A stretch of DNA of 64,000 bases from Acetivibrio mesophilus. Lineage in GTDB: Bacteria; Bacillota; Clostridia; Acetivibrionales; Acetivibrionaceae. Positions 1-7,002 of this stretch are shown here, one piece after another. The position numbers were made by a program, and so were the translations under genes. The DNA lies in the NCBI RefSeq assembly GCF_004102745.1, contig NZ_RLII01000001.1:372001-436000 (forward strand), given 5' to 3'. The notes beneath the pieces were generated by a model that worked only from the letters and a program-made list of their open reading frames with translations, had not been told where the DNA came from and did not search any database. Every line of letters starts with the position of its first letter. Position 1 is the stretch's first letter.

Positions 1-62
1 GAGAGATATGAAAAACATGTAATATAGTTTGATAAAATCGCAAAACTTACTACGAATTACTT

Positions 63-344
63 TCAGAATATCCGGGGGACTACCGGCACATAAAGGTCTG
101 CGGTGAGTTCTCCCTGATTATAATAGTAATACTCAATATCGTGAGTGCCGGCATGTTCATATTCCGATTCAATAAGCCATATCGAATAGATATAATCCCA
201 AGTCTTTTGTACACTTTCGGTTATAGGGCCAAGGGTTCTAAAAACCGCATAATACGATAGAATTACCACCTCTGAATGAGAGAATAAAAAGCACTTTTTA
301 AGATAGTAAAAAAATTCAAAACAGAACTCAACATAATACAACAA
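63..344 (-). pseudogene. Remnant of a GyrI-like effector-binding domain (AraC-family regulator tail)
   Basis: The last 50 or so residues (from TWDYIYSIWLIESEYE to the IEYYYY and PVV end) resemble the C-terminal half of the GyrI/AraC effector-binding fold: a Phe/Trp-rich helix, then a diE-type strand and a final iPv strand. The preceding 35-40 residues do not look like a protein domain and no DNA-binding part is present, so this is read as the decayed 3' end of a regulator gene. It lies outside the cluster promoter on the opposite strand. The assignment rests on pattern resemblance only. Confidence 0.4.
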
Positions 345-364
345 TATTCAAAAAAAAAAGAAAA

Positions 365-393
365 TTGACAATTTAGAAATAATTGTTTATAAT
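365..393 (+). promoter_or_regulatory. SigA-type promoter of the biosynthetic operon
   Basis: TTGACA at 365-370 and TATAAT at 388-393 are separated by exactly 17 bases, a full consensus match. Transcription would begin near 400. It is the only consensus promoter seen ahead of the same-strand gene series and lies about 530 bases before the first gene, implying a long untranslated leader. Confidence 0.8.
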
Positions 394-615
394 AGAGGAA
401 AAGTGTTCCTGTTAAGAAATGTTAATGCTTACAATTTAAAAATATGAGACAGCAACATTGTGAGGAATATTCGACTTACTTTGATAATCGTTCAGTAATA
501 TATAGATCATAATAGATAAGCGATTTGCATGCAAATTGTTGTTAAGTTCAAGGAATCTTTTTTATTTTACTAGCGTAATATTGGTATGAAATTTTTGCAG
601 CTATTAAATAAAGAG

Positions 616-660
616 CCCATAAATCATACTTCTTCTTGGCGGAATCGGATGATTTATGGG
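616..660 (+). promoter_or_regulatory. 12-bp perfect RNA hairpin in the leader
   Basis: CCCATAAATCAT (616-627) pairs perfectly with ATGATTTATGGG (649-660) around a 21-base loop. No T-run follows, so it is not a standard intrinsic terminator. It is the strongest hairpin in the leader and a candidate for protein recognition or transcript stabilisation. Confidence 0.6.
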
Positions 661-849
661 GGTAGTACTACAATAGCTTTTTGCTATTATGCTTTACCAT
701 TTTTAATTATACCACAAATAGGTTTAAAGTAAACATATTTTAGTAAGGAAATAGTATGGTAAATATTTGAGCAAATGTACTTGTTGGCAGTTAATCGCTG
801 GTTGGTCACGTTAACTGAAGACAAGGAATATATAGTGAAGCTCATCGTA

Positions 850-868
850 GCTTATCAAGTTGATAAGC
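850..868 (+). promoter_or_regulatory. 8-bp hairpin just upstream of loaP
   Basis: GCTTATCA (850-857) pairs with TGATAAGC (861-868) around a 3-base loop, about 60 bases before the loaP start and after the CAGTTAA/TTAACTG stem. The two close hairpins could form the element bound by the antiterminator, but the sequence cannot prove this. Confidence 0.45.
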
Positions 869-929
869 GAAACGGCGAAGCTATGTAAATATTGACAAAA
901 TTTTTAAGTGAAGATGATGATAAGTGAAG

Positions 930-1466
930 ATGATGTATTGGTATGTGTTTTTTGTGAAAACGGGCAAGGAATATAAGGTTGTGCAGTACCTTAAAGATAG
1001 ATTGGATCAAAATGTGTTTATGCCGTTTGTGCCATTAGAAGAGAGGCTTTTTAAGACGGCAGGAAAAGTAAAAAGAGAATTAAAGCCTCTATTTCCAGGT
1101 TATGTTTTTATTGAAACGGATTTACCTAGCAAAGAATTCATAAAGAGAACAAGTATATTAATTCATACTTCCCTTGATATTATATGCTTATTGAGATACT
1201 CAAATACGGAGGTGGCAATGAGGGAATCTGAAAGACAGATGTTATTAAGCATATGTAATGACGAACGTTGTATAGAGTCATCTATAGGAATTATTAAGGG
1301 AGACAGAATATATATTACCGATGGTCCTCTGAAAGGCAAAGAGAGTATTGTATGTAAGATTAATAGACATACTCGAAGAGCCATAATTAAGCTGGGATTT
1401 CTAGGTGAAGAAAGGTTGGTAAATGTATCGCTAGAGATAGTGAAAAAGATAGATGTAGAAAAATAG
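930..1466 (+). CDS. loaP: LoaP-type NusG paralogue, processive antiterminator
   Basis: A roughly 178-residue NusG-like protein. An N-terminal NGN domain (WYVFFVKTGKE near the start, LFPGYVFIE near residue 55) binds RNA polymerase in this superfamily, and a C-terminal KOW domain follows (GDRIYITDGPLKGKES, about residues 120-175). Specialised NusG paralogues of the LoaP group sit beside or inside long antibiotic clusters in Bacilli and Clostridia and prevent premature termination. The position at the head of a 39-kb same-strand gene series fits that role better than housekeeping NusG, which sits with secE and rpl genes. Starts at 924 (GTG), 930 and 933 (ATG) are all possible, and none has a strong ribosome site. 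Confidence 0.85.
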   Translation: MMYWYVFFVKTGKEYKVVQYLKDRLDQNVFMPFVPLEERLFKTAGKVKRELKPLFPGYVFIETDLPSKEFIKRTSILIHTSLDIICLLRYSNTEVAMRESERQMLLSICNDERCIESSIGIIKGDRIYITDGPLKGKESIVCKINRHTRRAIIKLGFLGEERLVNVSLEIVKKIDVEK

Positions 1467-1578
1467 ATATGTGGAGCGCTAATAAAGTTATAGATATCTC
1501 AAAATGAGACATGTTTGTGCGAAGTTTACGATTCAATTCTTATTGACAATACTATCATTAGATAATGAGGTGGTTTTA

Positions 1579-2307
1579 ATGTATCCTAAGAGTTTACGCT
1601 CAGTTAGCATCGCTTCAGTAGAAGTGGTAGCTAATATTATTCCTTTATCAACATACGGAGGCAAGTGCGATGTGGCTGAGATTGCTGCAACTATTAGACT
1701 ATGTGAGCCCATGTGTGAAGATGTATGTATTATTTTTCCATATATAGATTCTATCTATAATCCGGAAGTTTTTACTCATAGTAGCAAGCAAATTTTGAAG
1801 TCTTTTAAGAGTGAAGATTCGGAAGAAAAGCAATTATTAGAGTTAATAGATGCATCCTTTGAGCGACTCAAAGTTGAAACCGATGAAGAAAAAATAAATA
1901 TGTTGATTGAATTGTTATATTCATATAAAGAGTTGAGAAAGTGTGAATATGTTCTAAATATTCCGGAGGGACAACAGTTTTTAAAAATATCCTTTAAAAA
2001 AGAAATACCAAAAATAGATAATGGGATAAATAAGTTTGATATGGGTGACTTTCTTTCATATTTTTCACTTAAAGGTGATTCGAGCAATTTAGGAAATATT
2101 ACAGTATTAATGCCATCAAAAAAGTTGGATATGTTGATTGCTACATGTAAACCTCCAAATGGATTAGAATGCGCGATTGACAAGTATATAATTGCAGAAA
2201 GAGTAGTATTATCACAATTTTGGAGTTGTGGTCCAAGCATAGAGGTGTCATATAGGTATCATGAAGAAAACCAAAACGATTATATTAATAGTAGTACTGG
2301 ATTATAA
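1579..2307 (+). CDS. Hypothetical protein, second gene of the cluster
   Basis: A 242-residue protein of unrecognised family. The ATG at 1579 is chosen because GAGGTGG lies 8 bases upstream; the frame stays open to 1504 without a better site. Visible features are a hydrophobic, alanine-rich N-terminal third (SIASVEVVANIIPLS), an acidic, helix-rich middle (about 85-125) and several cysteines, including a pair in RLCEPMCEDVC near residue 45. No signal peptide or clear membrane segment is seen. It follows loaP by about 110 bases and precedes the ETF gene, so it is probably cotranscribed. Function unknown. Confidence 0.6.
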   Translation: MYPKSLRSVSIASVEVVANIIPLSTYGGKCDVAEIAATIRLCEPMCEDVCIIFPYIDSIYNPEVFTHSSKQILKSFKSEDSEEKQLLELIDASFERLKVETDEEKINMLIELLYSYKELRKCEYVLNIPEGQQFLKISFKKEIPKIDNGINKFDMGDFLSYFSLKGDSSNLGNITVLMPSKKLDMLIATCKPPNGLECAIDKYIIAERVVLSQFWSCGPSIEVSYRYHEENQNDYINSSTGL

Positions 2308-2352
2308 AGATGTTTTTTCAAGTTGATTGAATAGATAGAGCGAGAAATATGA

Positions 2353-4299
2353 ATGGCAAGGGGAGGAGAGTATATACTGGATATCATTGTTTGTATAAAG
2401 GCAGTACCTGAAACAAATGATCTGAAAATAAACAGTCAATCAAATACGGTTGTACGTGAAGGTACGAAGTCTGTTATCAACCCTTTTGATGTTTATGCTG
2501 TTGAAGAAGGTCTAAGAATCAGAGAGAGAGAGGGTGGAACTGTTTCAGTTGTTAGTATGGGTATACTGTCATCAGAAGCTATCTTGAGAGAGACGATAGC
2601 AATGGGGGCAGACAAGGCAATACTTCTAAACGATAGGTGTTTTGGAGGTTCTGACACACTGGCTACTGCTTATATCTTATCAAGGGCGATAAAAAAAATT
2701 AATAAATTTGATTTGATTATTTGCGGGCGACAATCTATTGATGGAGATACTTCCCAAGTGGGGCCCGAACTTGCTGAAAAGCTTAATATTCCACATATCA
2801 CTTGTGTATCAAAAATAGAGAAAATATCAAGAGACAGCATTGTATGCAGAAGGCTTACTGAAGACGGATATGAGATTATTGATGTGTCATTGCCGGCGCT
2901 CATAACTGTTACAAAAGGCATCAATGAGCCTAGGACCCCAAGGATAAAGGATAAACTAAAAGCAAAAAATGTTCCAATTAGAATATTAAACGCTGAGGAT
3001 ATTCATGCAGACATAAATTATTGTGGATTAAAAGGTTCTCCAACAAAGGTAATAAAAACCTTTACTCCATTTTATCAAAATAAATGTGAAATTATATACG
3101 GTACACTGGAAGAAAAGGCAAAAGAGTTGGTTAATAAATTGCTTGCTAGGGATGCGCTTTCAGAATTTAGAGATATTTTTGAAGAACAAGACAATTCAGG
3201 CTATAATATACAACGTTTTGGTAGCCCTATGTTTCCGATTCATATTGAATCGAAGGGTCCTCAGATAATTGGATATGATAGCAATTTGAAAAATGAATAT
3301 AGGGGAATTTGGATTTTCGGAGAGCAAAAGAATAATACTCTTTCAAGTATAACTTTTGAGCTTTTAGGTACAGGGAGAAGACTTGCAGATAAACTGGGAG
3401 TTCCACTTTGTGCAGTAATTTTCGGTGAGGACATTGAAGAGTTGGCTCATGTATTAGCTCAAAATAGTGCAGACAAAGTATATATGGTAGATCACCCTTC
3501 TTTAAAACATTATATTGATGAGTTGCATACTGATGTATTTGTCCAGTTAATCCGTAAACATAAACCCGAAATAGTTCTTATTGGTGCAACAACATACGGA
3601 AGGTCGTTGGCTCCAAGAATAGCTTCAAGGCTAAATACTGGGCTGACGGCAGATTGTACTGATTTAGATATTGATTTGGAAAAAAGACTTCTGCTTCAAA
3701 CACGACCGGCATTTGGAGGCAATTTGATTGCTACGATTATTTGTCCTGAGGCTCGACCGCAAATTTCTACAGTTCGCCCAAATGCAATTAAAGAGAAAAT
3801 AGCAAGCAGGATTCCAACAGGCAGGGTTATTCGTGAAAATGTAACTATACCTAAATATTTAAGAAGTAAGATAGTGGAGACAGTTTCAAATGAAACTGAA
3901 ATAGTAAACCTTATCCAAGCGGAAATAATCGTTTCGGTAGGAAGAGGAATAGGGTGTCCTGAAAATATACCTGTAATTGAGAATTTGGCAAAGATACTTA
4001 ATGGTGCAATAGGAGCAACACGGGCTGTTGTTGATTTGGGGTGGATTGATTACAGTCATCAAATAGGACAAACTGGTAAAACTGTTGTGCCCAAAATATA
4101 CATTGCGTGTGGAATCTCCGGTGCAATACAACATATAACCGGGATGTCAACTTCAAATATTATCATTGCCATAAACAATGATCCAAATGCCCCAATTTTT
4201 AAAGTTGCCGATTATGGTGTGATTGCAAATTTAATGGATTTTATTCCTGTTCTTACAAGCGAGCTGGCAAATAAAATCGAAAACTATACTAAAAAATGA
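2353..4299 (+). CDS. Fused electron transfer flavoprotein, beta-alpha (EtfB-EtfA)
   Basis: A single 648-residue chain carries a complete EtfB region (about 10-260: IIVCIKAVPETND, NPFDVYAVEEG, CGRQSIDGDTSQVGPELAE) followed by EtfA (about 310-640: LIGATTYGRSLAPRIA and the FAD-binding RGIGCPENI, IGATRAVVD, GQTGKTV, YIACGISGAIQH, IIAINNDPNAPIF). ETFs are normally two subunits, so this is a fusion. It should shuttle electrons between flavoenzymes; within the cluster the FAD oxidoreductase at 35294 is a possible partner. The ATG at 2353 lacks a good ribosome site, while GGGGAGGAG at 2361-2369 is well placed for a CTG start at 2377, which would give the usual short EtfB N-terminus. The stop overlaps the next ATG. 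Confidence 0.88.
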   Translation: MARGGEYILDIIVCIKAVPETNDLKINSQSNTVVREGTKSVINPFDVYAVEEGLRIREREGGTVSVVSMGILSSEAILRETIAMGADKAILLNDRCFGGSDTLATAYILSRAIKKINKFDLIICGRQSIDGDTSQVGPELAEKLNIPHITCVSKIEKISRDSIVCRRLTEDGYEIIDVSLPALITVTKGINEPRTPRIKDKLKAKNVPIRILNAEDIHADINYCGLKGSPTKVIKTFTPFYQNKCEIIYGTLEEKAKELVNKLLARDALSEFRDIFEEQDNSGYNIQRFGSPMFPIHIESKGPQIIGYDSNLKNEYRGIWIFGEQKNNTLSSITFELLGTGRRLADKLGVPLCAVIFGEDIEELAHVLAQNSADKVYMVDHPSLKHYIDELHTDVFVQLIRKHKPEIVLIGATTYGRSLAPRIASRLNTGLTADCTDLDIDLEKRLLLQTRPAFGGNLIATIICPEARPQISTVRPNAIKEKIASRIPTGRVIRENVTIPKYLRSKIVETVSNETEIVNLIQAEIIVSVGRGIGCPENIPVIENLAKILNGAIGATRAVVDLGWIDYSHQIGQTGKTVVPKIYIACGISGAIQHITGMSTSNIIIAINNDPNAPIFKVADYGVIANLMDFIPVLTSELANKIENYTKK

Positions 4300-5363
4300 G
4301 GGATACAATGGGGGAGACAAATATTGTAGAGTTGTATAAAAAAGCGTTTTCCGCTTGTTTAGATCAAAAGCAAAAGCTAATTAATTCTTCCAACCAAAAA
4401 AAGCAGCTTTCAGAGTTTATTCCATTTTATGAAGAAGATAAGAGTTTTTATGAAGAAATAAAACAGTCCTATGACGAATGGAAAGCATCGGGTGAGATTT
4501 TAATTAGTGCTGGATTATTGAAGCAATTAAGCGATGTATATAGTGCTTTGCAAGATGAAGAATCTAAGAATGTATTCCATTGGTATATTCAGTCAAGAAT
4601 TGCATTTACTATTCTTGAGGATACAGATACGGCAGAGCAAATATATCCTTATCCAACTAAAAATAAGAAGTACACTCTTGCAAAGCTTGCTGCCAAAAAA
4701 ATAAAAAAGGAAGGCAACTTGTTTATCATTGATGGGTATAGCTTAGATTCAGAGCTATATCTTGTCTCGGAATCCTGGATTTGTGAGACATATTTATTAG
4801 AAGGAAAATGTGAGCCTAAGAAAGGGGATATTATCATAGATGCCGGAGCATATAAAGGTGAAACTGCTGTGTGGTTTGCAGATAAAACCCAAGGCTACGG
4901 CAAGGTTTATTCATTCGAGGTTTTGCCCTCTCACGTTTCTGCAATAGAACGTAATATTAAGATTAATAAATTAGAAGAATCAGTACAAGTAATTAAAAAA
5001 GGATTGTGGGATAGGAATACAACCATCCGCATAATAGAAAGCGGAGATGCAACGAAATGCACCCCTCAGGAGGGGCAGTTAGAAATTGAAGTTATTACCC
5101 TGGATTCCTTTGTAAAAGAAAATGACATAAAGAGTGTGGATTTTATAAAAATGGATATAGAAGGCGCAGAATTAAAGGCGCTAAAAGGGAGTATCGATAC
5201 AATAAAAACTTTTAAACCAAAGTTAGCAATTTGTGTTTATCATAAATATATGGATATAGTAGAAATACCTTTATGGCTTAAATCTATAGTTCCGGAGTAT
5301 AAAATATATCTTGGGCAAAAAACGCCTTCTCCTCACAGTTTGGTTCTATATGCTTCTATTTAA
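4296..5363 (+). CDS. FkbM-family SAM-dependent methyltransferase
   Basis: A 355-residue protein with an unassigned N-terminal helical region of about 150 residues and a C-terminal FkbM fold. SAM-binding motif I is DAGAYKGETAVWFA (about 180-195), the acidic strand-2 end is SFEVLP, and FIKMDIEGAELKALKG (about 285-300) is the FkbM signature. FkbM enzymes O-methylate secondary metabolites or sugars. The ATG at 4296 overlaps the stop of the ETF gene (ATGA), giving translational coupling; ATG 4308 is an alternative start. Probably a tailoring O-methyltransferase; the substrate cannot be told. Confidence 0.85.
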   Translation: MRDTMGETNIVELYKKAFSACLDQKQKLINSSNQKKQLSEFIPFYEEDKSFYEEIKQSYDEWKASGEILISAGLLKQLSDVYSALQDEESKNVFHWYIQSRIAFTILEDTDTAEQIYPYPTKNKKYTLAKLAAKKIKKEGNLFIIDGYSLDSELYLVSESWICETYLLEGKCEPKKGDIIIDAGAYKGETAVWFADKTQGYGKVYSFEVLPSHVSAIERNIKINKLEESVQVIKKGLWDRNTTIRIIESGDATKCTPQEGQLEIEVITLDSFVKENDIKSVDFIKMDIEGAELKALKGSIDTIKTFKPKLAICVYHKYMDIVEIPLWLKSIVPEYKIYLGQKTPSPHSLVLYASI

Positions 5364-5389
5364 AAATTAATTATAAAGGTGTTGATGCA

Positions 5390-6550
5390 ATGAATGCTTT
5401 AGTAGTATTTCCTATAACAATGCATAACTACTCTTTTTCCGCACCTGCTTGTTGGCTGTTTAGCAAAAATAAAGACAAGGTAAAAGGAGTATACGGTTTT
5501 GAACTTAATGAGAGGCTTGTACGGGAATATGACTTTTTTATTATCGAACTTAACTGGTTTATACAACTATATGAATTTTTCCATATTGTTAATTACATAA
5601 AGAGCATCAATAAGAATGCTCGGATACTATTTGGAGGTTTATACTCTGCATTGAAATATGAAGAAATATTTAAAAGGGCTGATGTTGACTACTATATTCA
5701 AAGTGATAACGAATTACCTATAGATTACTTATTAAATGATTACAGTATTGATAAAATTCCTAATCTTATAGGACGTAACTTTCGTAACCCGGTAAGTTAC
5801 GTTTTTACTGAAAGCGATTATAGGGATCTTGAATTTGATCTTGATTGGTTTCCGTCTTACCATAAATATGTAAGCAGAACCTCGGATTATTATATGGAGG
5901 ACCAGAATTATTCAAGGCTATATGAATATAATGATCAGTATAATTTGCCTATGATAATAACCTCAAAGGGCGGTTGTACAACAATGCATAAGGGATGTAA
6001 CAATTGTATGGGCTCAAAACACGAGGTTTTGAGGGAGATATATCACCGACCGCCTATAAAAATGAGTAATGATACACTGTTATATCTATTACGCAAAATT
6101 GAAAAGAGGTTCAAAAAGGCAAGTATGCTAATTCTTTCAGAAAATGATTATGACTTTTCCAATCAATTTTTTGACATTGATATGAGTGTTGAAATTGATT
6201 CTAATATGCCGGTTGAATTAATAGAAAAAGTGCTTTACGCATTTCCAAGATGTATTATGAATGTAGGTATTTACAATGAAGGTGTAAGTGGATCTTCCAT
6301 AAGAAAAGACTATAAAAAATTGCTGCAGTCAGAGGATGAAAACCACAAGGTGTCATTCTTTGTATATAGTAAAGATATTGAGCTTGTTGATATACCTGAA
6401 AATCGTCGTTTGTACTCGGAAGATACATTTCCTAAATGGGCCTACTGGGATTTTTATAATGATTTTGATGCCGCCTTAAGGTTTAGTAAATTCTTCTACT
6501 CTAAAGTAAATGAAAATATGAAATTTACCAAAATATTCAAGTCTACATAA
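5390..6550 (+). CDS. B12-binding/radical-SAM-like protein with unusual cysteine motif
   Basis: A 386-residue protein with an N-terminal cobalamin-binding-like Rossmann region (DFFIIELNWF, ARILFGGLYSAL, DYYIQSDNELP, residues 1-130) and, near residue 195, GGCTTMHKGCNNCMGS. The cysteines read C-x6-C-x2-C, not the canonical C-x3-C-x2-C, although the following CxxC.GS resembles a subgroup of B12 radical-SAM proteins. The C-terminal part is short for a full radical-SAM barrel. It may be a divergent or non-catalytic member. It starts 27 bases after the FkbM gene with AAAGGTG upstream of the ATG. Confidence 0.65.
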   Translation: MNALVVFPITMHNYSFSAPACWLFSKNKDKVKGVYGFELNERLVREYDFFIIELNWFIQLYEFFHIVNYIKSINKNARILFGGLYSALKYEEIFKRADVDYYIQSDNELPIDYLLNDYSIDKIPNLIGRNFRNPVSYVFTESDYRDLEFDLDWFPSYHKYVSRTSDYYMEDQNYSRLYEYNDQYNLPMIITSKGGCTTMHKGCNNCMGSKHEVLREIYHRPPIKMSNDTLLYLLRKIEKRFKKASMLILSENDYDFSNQFFDIDMSVEIDSNMPVELIEKVLYAFPRCIMNVGIYNEGVSGSSIRKDYKKLLQSEDENHKVSFFVYSKDIELVDIPENRRLYSEDTFPKWAYWDFYNDFDAALRFSKFFYSKVNENMKFTKIFKST

Positions 6551-6686
6551 CACATCGAAGCAAAAACATGTATGAATATAGTTGGCAAGAGCTATACGTA
6601 CGAATGCATATTAACGGTCCATAAATTGCATTAGTATTTTAAATATATTGAATTTTTACAAATACAATGAAGGAGAGGATATTACT

Positions 6687-6953
6687 ATGCCCATATTAAG
6701 TTCTGAACAGGTAAGTGAAAAAGTTGTAAAAGTTCTAAGGAATCATTTGGATTCATCAAGTGAATGTACAGAAATATCAACGGAATCAACCCTTGATGAA
6801 TTGGGGTTGGATTCTTTTAAAGCCATCCATGTACTACTTGATTTGGAAGAGGAATTTCAGATACAAATTCCTGACTCAATGTTGTCCCCTGAAATTTTTG
6901 CTTCTGTAGGTGCTTTAAAGCATGCTGTAGAGTCAATTTTAGAATCTCAGTAA
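6687..6953 (+). CDS. Acyl/peptidyl carrier protein 1
   Basis: An 88-residue stand-alone carrier protein. LDELGLDSFKAIHVLLDLEEEFQI contains the D-S-F variant of the phosphopantetheine attachment motif with the serine in place, followed by the typical acidic helix 2. The start at 6687 has AAGGAGAGG nine bases upstream; the frame extends back to 6648 without a better site. Lying directly before the UvrA-like gene and the NRPS, it is a candidate donor of the starter acyl group to the NRPS condensation domain, since that NRPS begins with a C domain. Confidence 0.9.
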   Translation: MPILSSEQVSEKVVKVLRNHLDSSSECTEISTESTLDELGLDSFKAIHVLLDLEEEFQIQIPDSMLSPEIFASVGALKHAVESILESQ

Positions 6954-7002
6954 GTTTAAATACTTGACTTATAAAATATTGGAGATACAGGAGATAGTTA
7001 AA

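Larger units (their letters stand above)
400..929 (+). promoter_or_regulatory. Long structured 5' leader of the loaP operon
   Basis: About 530 untranslated bases separate the promoter from loaP and no convincing gene lies in them. The stretch contains a 14-bp palindrome (ATTTGCATGCAAAT, 523-536), a 12-bp hairpin (616-660), a small hairpin (672-688), a 7-bp stem (CAGTTAA 788-794 with TTAACTG 811-817), an 8-bp hairpin (850-868), and a 15-base tandem duplication (TAAGTGAAGATGATG at 905-919 and 921-935) reaching into the loaP start. LoaP proteins are known to act on hairpins in leader RNAs, so this is a candidate LoaP or autoregulatory target. That function is inferred. Confidence 0.5.

Noticed and set aside
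892-920. TTGACA at 892-897 as a second promoter for loaP
   Set aside because: No acceptable -10 lies 16-18 bases downstream; transcription would also start at or after the loaP start codon.
1504-1578. Longer start for the second cluster gene
   Set aside because: No ribosome site before 1504, whereas GAGGTGG fits the ATG at 1579.
6569-6627. 18-codon frame between the radical-SAM-like gene and carrier protein 1
   Set aside because: No ribosome site and no coupling, unlike the 26-codon gene at 35217.
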